This document shows, one piece after another, positions 24,347-35,575 of a DNA stretch of 64,000 bases. This stretch comes from Buddleja alternifolia (lineage: Eukaryota > Streptophyta > Magnoliopsida > Lamiales > Scrophulariaceae): assembly GCA_019426215.1 (NCBI GenBank), contig CM033396.1, forward strand, positions 23,017,101 to 23,081,100, given 5' to 3'. Numbering within the stretch: the stretch's first letter is position 1; the number at the start of each line of letters is the position of its first letter. Position numbers and translations under genes: made by a program. A model generated the notes under the pieces. It saw only the letters and a list, made by a program, of their open reading frames with translations, had not been told where the DNA came from and did not search any database.

Positions 24347-26015
24347 TGACACGCTAAAAGCTAACGTGCTATGATAGCAAGTGCACTAGACGTGTGTAGT
24401 AATAAGTGGACAAAAAGTCCGGGTTGTCGAACCACAAGGACTTGAATTCTAGTTAATGATTTTCGATAAAAGATAAGACAATTAAAGTAAAGTGCAAGAA
24501 AAAGATTAAACAAACGAAGAACCAAAGAGAAACGTACTATAGATTTAATCTCACGTATGATAAAATGACTAAGGCACATGCTACAACCGAATCTACTCGT
24601 CAATATATATGAGCTACTCTTCGAATTATTAGACTCCTATTGCTTTGGTGGAAACTCCTAAATTAACTATTACCCGATGTCTCGGCACATAATAATCCTA
24701 TGATTAATTGACGGTTCTCTAAATATGTCTATCCGAGAATCTAATCAAAAATCACGCATTAACGTTCTAGAGCTTCCCCGAACGAATCCGGCTAACAACA
24801 CCCGGGAATCTTTACCTATTTCTAGGGCAATCCCTCATTTGTTTCGGATGATGTGTTAATTCTCTTGCACCCTAATCTATTTTCTCTCGAACAACTAGAT
24901 TAGGCAAGATAGCAAGCATATGGTGATCAAACACATGATTGGAATAAAAGCATAGAATTAACACACAAAGCAATAGGAGAATTAATACAAAGAGCAACTT
25001 CACATATATTGATTCATAAATTTGGCCTTCACATGGCCTTAGTTCTACAATATTAGCCTCTCATCAAAGCTTAAGAAAATCTAATACAAACATATACATA
25101 CTCATGGAAATAAACATGTAAATGCAAATAATTAAAACTCCCTCAATTGATTGATGATGGATCTTTGCTCTCTTGATCTTCAATCCTTAGCTCCTCTCTC
25201 TTTGTTCCCCTCCAAAAGTGATGAAGAAATGGTGATGAATGATGATGAGTGAAAAGTGATGGCCAAAATGCCTCTCTCTCTCTCCTCCTCCAAGATGTGT
25301 CGGTCAATTGTGCTCAAAAATGCCTTAAGAAGACCACAACAAATCAGCTCCTAGTGTGTGTCTCCCCTAGTGTGTCCTCCACTACTCTTAAAGTGAGTAG
25401 TATAAAATTCCCTAAAGTAGATCTATTAAGAAACATACTTATGACATCCCTCTCATACATGTGATGACCTCTTGGCTTTAAATGTTCCATTCCCCCATCA
25501 AATGATGATCTTTTGGCTGAAAAGAATCTCAATTCGGGTGTGGACACGCCTAGGCGTGGCATTACGGCGCTTGGGCGCGGGATTCAGAATGCTGAAATTA
25601 AATGCAATGTATCCTGTGCAGCAATCGTATTTCATTCATAACTTTCTCCACGAAACTCCGATTTGGATGATTCAAGTCCTCATTTGAAGCTAACACATAG
25701 TTCTACAACATTGTAGAAGGGAACTTCATCCAATTCGGCCTTTAAACATACGGAAATAGCGCTCGAACGTGGAAAGTGGTGTAGATACGGCGCCCGGGCG
25801 TGGGCAAGATGGCGCCTAGGCGTAGGGGTGCGTAGCAATTTGGCCTAAACTTGTTTTATAGGTCATTTTTCATCCCGTTCTTTGATTGTATCCATTTAAG
25901 ACCTGAAATCACTTAATGCACGAATTAAACGCACATGTGGCAAGAATCAAGCGATAAATGAACCTAAGACATAAACGCAAAGGGGCTTAAAAACACGTAA
26001 AAATGCCTCTTATCA
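24347..26015 (-). repeat. 5' LTR of the Athila element
   Basis: 1669 bp, near-identical partner of 12944-14614. Differences include single-base changes near 24389, 24533 and 25617, and a small cluster around 25361-25378. Confidence 0.95.
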
Positions 26016-26874
26016 CACTCCGATTCTGAGAATACCTCATTCCTCATGTGTTGGTCGCAGACATTGTATATATGAGGTTTTACATCAAGGATAAATGAAC
26101 TGCACTACTTCACAAATATTTCATATTGGTCTCAATGTCTAATATAAAAATTCCCAAGCCAAGTAGGCGTAAGATTGATCCACAAGACTTCAGGAATCAC
26201 GGTTGTGCAAGTGCATAACCCACTGCACTTTAATTTACTTCATGATTCTAAGTGAATTGTCAAATAGCTATTTTGGGTATAGTCTGGTCGTGACTTGACA
26301 GTGATTCCAAGATAGGATCTGTCATTGATTGGCGTATCAGTGAACCTTCTATGCTATCTTGGAGTTCTATCGACTAAGAGAATCTCTTATCAGAGTCAGT
26401 TCACTGAAAATGTATGTGATCCTTGCTCAGATGACATAAGTGACCAATCTTTCTCGAGACATATAGTCTATGATTGGGACATAAGTGTTTTGATTGCTAA
26501 CTGATCCCTTGACTTGATTGGGAGTTGTGATGGAAGGATTCTACTACACCAGAATAGTGACTAGATTGGTCTTCCAGAAATCATTCGAGCTAGGGATCGT
26601 GTCGACATTGCTATACATTGAAGCACAATCTTTGAGAATCGTGAATTAATTGGTTATTAATTTAAGATTTAATTAATTACTCGGCGTAATAATTGATTGA
26701 AGTAATTTTGGATTGCTAAGCCACTTGTGAAGTGGCCCCACTATTAGCTCATGAATGCACCTAAAGGGTCACACATTTGGCCAAGAGTTCCTATTATGTA
26801 TATTGATTAGCCTTAAGGGGGATTAAATCATTTTTAAGTGAAAGAATAAATTAATTACCCTAAAAAAACCCAGA
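26016..26874 (+). mobile_element. Right part of the Copia-type LTR split by the Athila element
   Basis: It continues from 12943. The segment around 26709-26785 (GCTAAGCCACTTG...AGGGTCACACATTT) aligns in the same order with 31920-31990 inside another LTR here, which supports an LTR identity. The proposed end near 26874 (ACCCAGA) is degenerate, and the 3' portion looks shortened compared with the other copies. Confidence 0.45.
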
Positions 26875-27099
26875 GTATATACTATTCTAAATTTAGAGGT
26901 GGCAAAATTGGTTTAGTTTTGGGTCTTTAGTAGGTTCAAAGTTTCCTATTTCGGGTCCATTTGGTTCCTAAGATTTTTTTTTTGGGTTTGCTTTGGGTCC
27001 ATTTTGTGTTTATATTGGGTAGAGTTTGGGTTCAACCTAAATTTTCCTAAAAAAAATTGATTCATTGGGAATTTATTATAGGTACCCAACCCACCTCAC

Positions 27100-28186
27100 C
27101 CCACCCCTCACACACATTAGAATTTTACACACGCAACATACTTTATGCACAACAAAATATTTTTAACACGCATTGCACTCATTTTACACACACTACATGC
27201 TACACATACCACACTTTTTACTCACATTTACACCCACACAACATATTTTTTACACACACTATGCACTTTTTACACGTACTGGCCACATTTACACAAATTA
27301 CACACATTTACACAAACACACTTTTTCACTGCACACACACTTACACACACAACACACTTTTTACACATATTTACACACTCTGCATATTTACACACACAAC
27401 ACACTTTTACACACTCTGCATACATTTACCTACACACAACACACTTCTTACACATACTTCACATATTTACACACACAACACACTTTTTACACACTCTGCA
27501 CGCATTTACCCACACACAACACACTTCTTACACATACTTCACATATTAACACATACAACACACTTTTTACACACTGCACGCATTTACCCACACACAACAC
27601 ACTTCTTACACATACTTCACACATTTACACACACAACACGCTGTACACAAATCACACGCACATTGGAATTTTTACATACACCACACTTTTTACACACAAC
27701 ACACTTTTTACAACTATTACCCACATTTTGAAACACACAACACACTTTTTATACAAATTGCACACATTTACAAATGCAAAACATATTATTTACACACACA
27801 AAGCACATGCTTTACATACACAACAAATGTTTTACACACACTGTACACTTTTTACATAAACTACACATTTTTTACACACACTGTACACATTTACACACAC
27901 ATAAAATCCACTTTTTACACACACTGCACACATTTACATTATGCATCTTTTACTCACATTGCACCCATTTAACAGACTATAACACACTTTTTGTCCACAC
28001 AACACACTTTTTACACACATTACACACACAAAGCATATTTTTTAACATACTGCACACACATTACACTTTTTACACACGCAACACACTTTTTACACACAAA
28101 AAAAAGCTTACACACACTGCACAACTTTAATACTCACAACACACTTTATACATACAAATTACGTATTTTACATCACACTAAACACA
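27100..28186. repeat. AC-rich minisatellite, left arm
   Basis: Variants of a CTTTTTACACACACTGCACACATTT..-type unit. A higher-order unit of about 80 bp is visible where CTTCTTACACATACTTCAC recurs at 27444, 27524 and 27602. Confidence 0.85.
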
Positions 28187-28191
28187 TTTTA

Positions 28192-30323
28192 TGTTGGGAG
28201 TGCATATAAAAACTCAGCAGAAGCAATTGAAGCAATAAAAATACCAAAGTGATCATCTCGATTTGCGTATTCAAATCGATAAAATGCTAAAACTTACCCG
28301 TTGTAGCGAAGTGGTTGGAGAGCCCGACTCTTCAAAAAATTTTGAATCTTTCGGAAAGCTATCTACACCACTCCTTAGAATATCCAATCTTCTGGATTCT
28401 TCGTTTGAATTCTTGAAGTTTGATTCAAACAACGAATTTACCTCGCCTCTAATAATCATCACGCGGACTGGTGGAAGAAAAATTCTTCTTCTTTCTCTAT
28501 GGTAGGCAACAACTAGTGTGTATAGAGAGGGGATGGAATTTTATTTTTTCTAACTTGGGAGAGTTATGAAAGACTTAGGTCAAAAAGTCACAAGTGATAA
28601 GTGTTTATATCATTTAACTTATTGACCAAGACAAGACTCCAAAGCCTAGTGTTAGGCATCCAAGGGGACGCCCAACTCGGCCATGTAGGCGTCCAAATGG
28701 ATGCCCACCTTGGCCCGACTTGGTCTTGTGATTTAATTACTTATTTATTTTATTCAATAAATTAATTAATTAATTAACCAAATTAATTAGATAAATTAAT
28801 TCATCAATTTATTTCTCCAAAAAGTTAATTAATTTTAATCTTATCAATTAATTAATGACCTCGTTTAATGAGTAACCAATTAATAATATTAAATTTGTCC
28901 AATTAAATTCTCCTAAACTAAATAAAAAAATTCCTTTTATTTTTCTTTGTCAATCCATAAGCGCAATTCTTTCGGTTCGTCTTGTTTGGCAATGAGAGGA
29001 ATTCAAAGAATATGGGCAACACCTAGCCATCACGTGGCCCACTTCGTAGCCCAACGAGATCAAATGAGTGGATCATTCTAAAACCTTTCCAAAAGTGAAT
29101 TCTGTATACATATAAACCATTTGTTCTCGTGTCCCAGTCAAGTGAGAGTCATGGTTATGTCAAACTCACTAAACTTGACCATATATATAAATTATAATAA
29201 TACGAGATCACTAAATTTGCTTTTGTGCCCGACACTAGCAACTCTTATACTTTGGACAAAGATTTTGATCTTTATTATCCATAATCACATTAACACTTTC
29301 TCATTCACTTATGAGAAAATAAATCCCTATCTTAGTAACCAGTTAAGACTACCAGTCGCTCATCAATTTGCATTTCAAGGTGGACCCACCAATGGTGAAT
29401 TAGATCTAACTACTTTAGTGACAGACTTGATGTCACGAGTGGATCTCCAATCTGATGCTTCAGGTCAAAGGTTCACTTATACCTATCGTGAATAATCAGT
29501 TATGTCATTGACAATCACAATGGTAGTCTTAAGTGAGAGTCATGGTTATGTCAAACTCACTAAACTTGATCATATGCATACATTATAATAATACGAGATC
29601 ACTAAGTTTGCTTTTGTGCTTGACACAAGCAACTCTTATGCTTTGGCCAAAGACTTTGATCTCTATTATCCATAATCACATAGACCACTTTCTCGTTCAC
29701 TTATGAGAGAACAAATCCTATCTTAGTAATTAGTTAAGATTATCACTCACCCATCAAGCTGCATTTCGAGGTCGACCCCACTAACGTGTGAATTTGATCT
29801 AACTACAATAGTGACAGACTTGATGTCACGAGTGCATCTTCAACCTGATACTTAAGGTTAAGGTTCACTTATACCTATCGTGAATAATCAGTTCTGTCAT
29901 TGACAGTGACAGAGCGAAAACTCATGTGACAAAGCCGATGTAAGTCGAGTTTGAACATATCAGTTCCACTGATGTGTCTACAATCATAAGCTCCCACTAT
30001 TACATAGTATTCGGCAGGCACTTCCATGTCAGTGCTCAAATTGTACAAGTGTACTAAGTCTATATTCCCCATTAAAGACTTCTTATTATTTGCGAACATG
30101 TTAAGTAATCAAGATCAATCTCTCTACTGCCTTTCTTCCTATCTCATAGGAAGTAGAGAGATTGCACTGATTACATGGACAAGTGTTTTACACTACTTAC
30201 AGATGCTTATAAAATTTATGTAAAAACTAATAAAATGCCTTTTATTATAAATAAAATAGCCAATTACAAATCGAATGTCTCATACAATCTACCTCTATAG
30301 CATCTGAGGACATAATTCTAACA
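28192..30323 (-). mobile_element. Solo Copia-type LTR with TSD TTTTA
   Basis: On the minus strand it starts TGTTAGAATTATG and ends CACTCCCAACA. Perfect TTTTA duplications lie at 28187-28191 and 30324-30328. The 2132 bp hold no coding frame with family features. The left part matches the window's first 120 bases in reverse complement. It contains a 391-bp tandem duplication. An internally deleted element rather than a solo LTR cannot be excluded. Confidence 0.75.
29141..29925. repeat. 391-bp tandem duplication inside the LTR
   Basis: Two head-to-tail copies, each beginning AGTGAGAGTCATGG, start at 29141 and 29532. They run through to CGTGAATAATCAGTT, with roughly 90% identity by eye. Confidence 0.9.
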
Positions 30324-30328
30324 TTTTA

Positions 30329-30954
30329 CACAAACACTGTACACGTTTTACACTCACCCGATATATTGACACACATCACACATTTTACACATACAACATA
30401 TATTTTACACACAAAAAATGTGATGTGTGTATAAATGTGTGCAGTGTGTTGCGTGTGCCAATACATGCATTGTATCTAAAAAGTGTGTAATGTTTGTGTG
30501 TAAATATGTGCAATGCATGTAAAAACTTTGATGTGAGTGAATAAAAAGTGTGTAGTATGTTTAAATGTGTGCAGTGTGTGTAAAAAATATATTTTGTGTG
30601 GTTGAATTGTGCAATGTATATAAAAAGTATATTGTGTGTGTGTAAGTATGTTTAGTATATGTAAAAAGTATGTTGTATGCGTAAAAATTAAGTTTTGTAT
30701 GTGTAGATGTGTGCAATGTGTGTGTAAATATATGCATAGGGCGTAAAGTGTTGTGTGTGTAAATGTGTGAAGTGTGTGTAAAAAATATATTGTGTGTGTG
30801 TAAATGTGTGCATATGTGAAAAAAATGTGTTGTGTGTGTAGATGTATGTGTAAAAAGTGTGAAGTGTATGTAAAAAGTGTGTTGTGTATGTGTAAATATA
30901 TGTAGTATGTGTAAAAAGTGCATAGTATGTGTAAATGAGTGTTGTGTGTGATAG
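30329..30954. repeat. Hinge and inner right arm of the minisatellite
   Basis: The first ~85 bases continue the AC-rich left arm. From about 30418 onward the strand polarity reverses to TGTGTGTAAAAAGTGTG-type units. Confidence 0.8.
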
Positions 30955-32836
30955 TGTTAAGGGTCATGCGAGCCATCTAATGGCTTGACCATTATATTGT
31001 AAACACTACGACGGTCTTGTCTTTAATATTATCTCATATTTATTTTGATAATCATGTATTTATCACATATGCTTTCAATAGTTTAGATACAGATCCCATG
31101 AATCACTTATAGCTAGGGGAGTGGTTGAGCATGGGAGGAGTGACAATCGTGGAATGCTCTCAATGACTGTGATCCTAAAATCCCATTCCAACAGTCTAAA
31201 TCTAATCTAGACTATGAGATATGATATATCATAGTTTCATCAAGACTTGTTTGTTCATTACATTCTCATGGGAGAGTGCCTCATTCCATGGGCAATGACC
31301 AAGGGGTCAATGCATACACAAAGATCCATACTTGTTTGAGTATGAGATTGAACAACCCCCATTAGGATTCCTTGTTGATTCCATGCCTAACATGGAATCC
31401 TATGGTTACGTAGGTGTGGGATTAATCCTCTGACCTGAGGTGTCATGGTTGGGATGTGTGCTGCCCATTGCACTTTAATATATCATAGGATTCCAAAAGA
31501 AACATTAAATGAGATATATTGGATGTAGGCTGTTAGTATGACAGAACATATGATTTTAGATATGGAATCCATCCACAGCTGGCTGCCTGGTATTTTCTAT
31601 ATTGTTGAGTAAGCTGAATGATCGACAAAAGACTTTGGCCAGACCAGATCATTAGTGTTCCAACATAGTCGTAGCTTCTGAGTTATTAGGGTTTCGACAT
31701 ACGCCAAACCCTAGACTACAGAAAAAGATGGAAGGATTCGACTCTCATGAAGATCTTAACCTAGAGAGGTTTGTTGTTCATCACATTAATATCTAGAAAG
31801 TCATGGTGACATTGCTAGACATCGATCTATGACCAATAGGTGCCTTGAATTAATACAGTGAAATTAAGTCAAGGCTAATTCATTATTTGTCTAAATAGTT
31901 AATTAAGACAATGTAAGGATTGTCTAGCCATTTGGAGAGAGGACCTATTGCTAGCTTATTAATGAGCGTAGAGGGTCACATACTTAACTTAGTGTAGTAG
32001 CTATTGGTGGAATTAATTCTTTGTGGTGGAGAATTAATTAATTGGAAAAAAATATTAATTAAGTTGTCTTAATTAATAATAGTCTTATAATTTAATATTG
32101 GAATATTAAATTGGGAGGAGAATAATTAATTAATTTGTAGTCTTATAATTAATTAATATGGAAATAATGTTAAAATAACATTTAATTAATTAATTATTTG
32201 CCCAATTAATTAAATGGAAAGGATCTTAAATATATGGATGTTCTAATTAATTAATTAGAGGATCTAATTACTAGAGGAAGAGAGATTGAGAGGGAAAATA
32301 TAATATATAATTTATTAATAAAACACACACTCACTCACGGTGCATGTGTGTGCGCCGATGGACGTGCACTTGTGCACCATATATTATTATTATAATTGTT
32401 ATTATTATTATATTAAATGGTTTAATTAATAAGTTGGGAGCTTGGTTATTCTTCTTCTCTCTCTGCATTAGAGTCTATACACGTATTTTACCCTTTTCTC
32501 CATAAGCTAAAATGTTCGACTTCTCTTAGCTAGCACTTATAGAGAAGATCGAGTGTTCAAGCTAAGGTGTGGATACAATTAGAAACGCTTTACACAGTTG
32601 GATTATAGAAGCAAATGAGTCAAGAGAATTGGTTGGTGCAAAATCATTTTCTCCGTAAAGTAGAGGTTGCTGGTAAAGATTTGTTAATTGAATTCATCGA
32701 AAAGGTAAATTGCAAAAACCCTTTATGTATGTTTCACAAAAAATTCGATGGTACCATGTTTGCCTAATCCCTGTTTCGGGGGTTGTGCTTAATTACTTTA
32801 ATTATCTGTTTCCGCTGCGCTCACAATCCCAGGGGA
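30955..32836 (+). mobile_element. Copia-type LTR inserted in the right minisatellite arm
   Basis: It starts TGTTAAGGGTCATG inside the GT-rich array and ends near TCACAATCCCAGG, after a CCGCTGCGCT motif also found near the end of the window's first LTR (CCGCTGCGTT, about 700). The GT-rich array resumes at once. Flanks are GATAG and GATTAG, an imperfect duplication, so the right end is uncertain. A TA-rich ATTAATTAATT tract occupies 32025-32270. Confidence 0.5.
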
Positions 32837-32840
32837 TTAG

Positions 32841-33238
32841 TATGTGTAAATATGTGCAGTGTTAAAAAGTGTATAGTATGTGTAAATGAGTGTTGCGTGT
32901 GTGTAGATGTATGCAGTATGTGCAAAAAATGTGTAAATATGTGCAGAGTGTTAAAATGTGTGTTTTGTGTGTAAATGCAAATATGTATAAAAAGTATGTT
33001 GTGTGTGCGTAAATGTGAGTAGTGTATGTACAAAGTGTGTAGTATATGAAAATATGTGCAGTGTGTGTGTAAAAAATATGCGTTATGTGTAAAAAAATAT
33101 ATTATGTGTGTAAATGTGTGCATGTATGGAAAAGAGTGTTGTAAATGTGTGTAAAAAGTGTGTTGTGTGTGTAACTATATATGTGCAATATGGGTAAAAA
33201 ATGTGTTGTGTGTGTAATATGTGTAAAACGAATCCTGA
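32841..33238. repeat. GT-rich minisatellite, outer right arm
   Basis: TGTGTAAAAAGTGTGTTGTGTGTG-type units, the reverse complement of the left arm. Open frames on either strand are artefacts. Confidence 0.8.
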
Positions 33239-33489
33239 GCATAACATTTTAATGTGTTCATTAATTTTGGGGCGAGGTGGTGTTGGGTTCATATTGGGTT
33301 TATTTCGGGTCCTTATTGGGTCCAATTTGTGTCCTTATTATGTCAGTTCTGGGTCTTTATTGGATCTATCTATAATGCAATTTTTGGCTTGGGACCCGAT
33401 TGGACTTGACGTAATTTGGACCCAACCCAAACCCAACCGATCCACCCAATTGGCACCTCTGATTCTAATATATACATATAACTAAGGGT

Positions 33490-33730
33490 GATTTATGATC
33501 ATATCCCTCTTATAATGTGTAATTACAAAAAAAACCGCTCTTGTTTTTTGAAATTACCAACACCCCCCTATAGGGGCTAATTGTAAGGTTTTAGGGACTA
33601 AGTTGTAAGAATTCTTTAATAATAAGGGGGTGATTATAAGAAGTGCATTACTTTAGGGGTCTTTATGTAATTTACAAAAATAAGAGGGAATTTTTTTATA
33701 AAACACATTATAACAGGGGAGGTTTGAAAA
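33490..33730. mobile_element. Small palindromic MITE
   Basis: The left half (CCCTCTTATAATGTGTAATTAC) recurs inverted on the right (near 33685-33722, AAAACACATTATAACAGGGG). It is about 240 bp, AT-rich and non-coding. The duplication at its borders was not resolved. Confidence 0.4.
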
Positions 33731-34230
33731 ATGGTTGAAAAAATATTCAAGAGTAGTGTGTATGAAAACTCATGTGGGTTAAGGGTAAAATATAGAAGTT
33801 ACATCTGTAGTAATGATTATTTTAAATTTCTTGTACCTCTACAATTGTAATAATCATAAATGTTGATATTTTGTAACATGCGTAATGAACCTTTGAATGT
33901 GGGTTACAAGACAATTTAAAATTTTAAATAAAATGTGATGTTTAAAATTTTAAGATTATAACAAACTGTAAGAATTTAATTATTAATTTTATAGTGAAAT
34001 AATTTATACTTCCATTTTGGATCAATTAAATATATATATCGTTATGTACCAAAAAAGAATTAAATACATGTCATCCAAACTAAGTTTTTAAACTAATACT
34101 AGTGTTTAAGTTTCAATTCTAATCGGATTACTGGAGATAAGTTTCAAATGTATATATCTTAGATTAGATAAAGTGTGATTCCTTTTTCTTTCTTCTTTTC
34201 TAGGGGTAAAATGAGTTTGAAAGTATATGG
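33731..34230. other. AT-rich intergenic sequence
   Basis: I see nothing coding or repeated here. Confidence 0.3.
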
Positions 34231-34238
34231 GGGCAAGC

Positions 34239-35023
34239 TAGGGCTGTAAACGAGCCGAGCTCGAGCCGAGCCTGATGAAATTTTCAGGCTCGAGCTCGAG
34301 CTCGATTATACTTTTTTGAGCTCGAGCTCGAGCTCAAACTCGACGAGCCTCATTTTCTAGGGCTCGAGTTCAAGCTCGAAGTAGATGAGCCAAGCTCGAG
34401 CTCGAGCTCGAGCTTGAAGTAAAAAATAATTTAATTTTTTTTTAGAAAATAAAATAAAATATATTTTGCTTTTTAGCTTATAACAATACGTTAATAATGT
34501 ATAGCATACATTATTCACATATACAATAAGTATTATTAAGATAAATAATAATTAAATATCTTATATTCAATAAGTATTTAGAAAATAGAGGAGGGTGTCG
34601 TGAAAATATGATTTCATTAAATTATTTATAGAAAAGTATATCATATCAACTAAAATATATAATCTTATAATTGTTGTTGTTATTGTTTTGCACGATTTAA
34701 ACAAAATAGGAAAAAAAAACTTAAATATTATTAAACTATGTTGTATATAAAATTGCAAGTATTATTTTTATGAAATACGAGTATTTTTAGACATATATTA
34801 AAAATTAATAAAAATTAATATTAAAAGCTCACGAGCCTGCTCACGAGCATATGAACAACTATAAGTGAGCTCGAGCTCGATTCACGAAAAAACTCGAGCT
34901 CGAAAAGCTCGACTCGAGCTCGAAAAGCTCGACTCGAGCTCGAAATAGCTCGAGCTCGAGCTGAGCTCCAGTCGAGCCGACTCACCATGCTCATGAGCCG
35001 GCTTGGCTCACCTTACACCCCTA
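34239..35023. mobile_element. hAT-type MITE built from GAGCTCG repeats, perfect 8-bp TSD
   Basis: The element starts TAGGGCTGTAA and ends TTACACCCCTA, an 11-bp inverted repeat with one mismatch. GGGCAAGC occurs immediately on both sides (34231-34238 and 35024-35031), an exact 8-bp duplication that identifies the hAT superfamily. Both ends carry runs of the self-complementary hexamer GAGCTC/AGCTCG; the middle is AT-rich. No protein is encoded. Confidence 0.8.
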
Positions 35024-35031
35024 GGGCAAGC

Positions 35032-35504
35032 TTTATTGATTAAGAGTTTAGGAAGGTAAAGTCATAAATTTGGAATATAGGGACAAGCTCCTAAGGAGTA
35101 AAATGATAGATTTAAGAATACATGGAAGTAAGCTCCTACGATCCAAACTCCAAAGTTTAAGGCGGAAAAGTGAAATTTACCTATTTAGCTTAAAAGATCT
35201 ATTGATCTATTTTAATTGTTAAGAACGTATGCTGGTAAAGTAATTTATTTATCTAGAAAACCAAAAATGAGACTAAATCAAGAAACTCGATTTACTAAAT
35301 TCTTAATATGATGAGTCCAATACATTTGAGTCTAAACTTCAAAATCTTATCAGTGTTATCATAAAAGAGAATAGTTGAACTCCTTAACCATTTTAAAAAT
35401 TATATAAAGTCCGCCTTATATTAAGGCATTCTTAAATTACACCCTTATGTGTATTTAAAGCTTCGTACAATTTTACCTCCTTTTTATTTATTTTTTAATT
35501 TAAG
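35032..35504. other. Intergenic sequence
   Basis: AT-rich, no feature seen. Confidence 0.3.
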
Positions 35505-35575
35505 AGGAAGGGGGAAAAAAATGCTCTCCCCTCTCTCTAACTTTCTCTCTCTAAAGTCTCATATTAAAGTTCACC

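Larger units (their letters stand above)
12944..26015 (-). mobile_element. Nearly intact Athila-type Ty3/gypsy retrotransposon
   Basis: A 13,072-bp element on the minus strand, with perfect 5-bp duplications CACTC at 12939-12943 and 26016-26020. The LTRs begin TG and end CA in both copies. In transcription order it has the 5' LTR (24347-26015), primer binding site, gag-pol (24184 to 18686), a repeat-rich spacer, a second ORF (17553 to 16312), a long non-coding tract, a polypurine tract and the 3' LTR (12944-14614). The PBS type, the gag-pol plus extra downstream ORF, and the lack of a chromodomain place it in Athila rather than in chromoviruses. The LTRs differ at only about a dozen sites by eye, so it inserted recently. 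Confidence 0.93.
26885..33470. mobile_element. Foldback-like element with minisatellite arms and hAT-like ends
   Basis: The outer ends are inverted: TTAGAGGTGGCAA at 26893 and TTGGCACCTCTGA ending at 33462. The flanking octamers TTCTAAAT and TTCTAATA agree at 6 of 8 bases, as for an aged hAT duplication. Inward of these come GGGTCC/GGGTTC-rich segments, then a minisatellite of TTTTTACACACAC..ACACAACACACTT units on the left arm and its reverse complement on the right arm. The polarity flips near 30413-30420. Two foreign LTRs sit one in each arm (28192-30323 and 30955-about 32836). Without them the arms are roughly 1.4 and 1.2 kb. There is no transposase; the Thr/His/Leu-rich frames in both arms are repeat artefacts. 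Confidence 0.6.

Noticed and set aside
27057..28209. Several 70-228 aa open frames rich in Thr, His, Leu
   Set aside because: They exist in all three frames of the AC-rich minisatellite and have no start context or family features; the low stop density comes from the repeat.
30476..33325. Minus-strand frames of 80-166 aa in the GT-rich arrays
   Set aside because: Same repeat read on the other strand.
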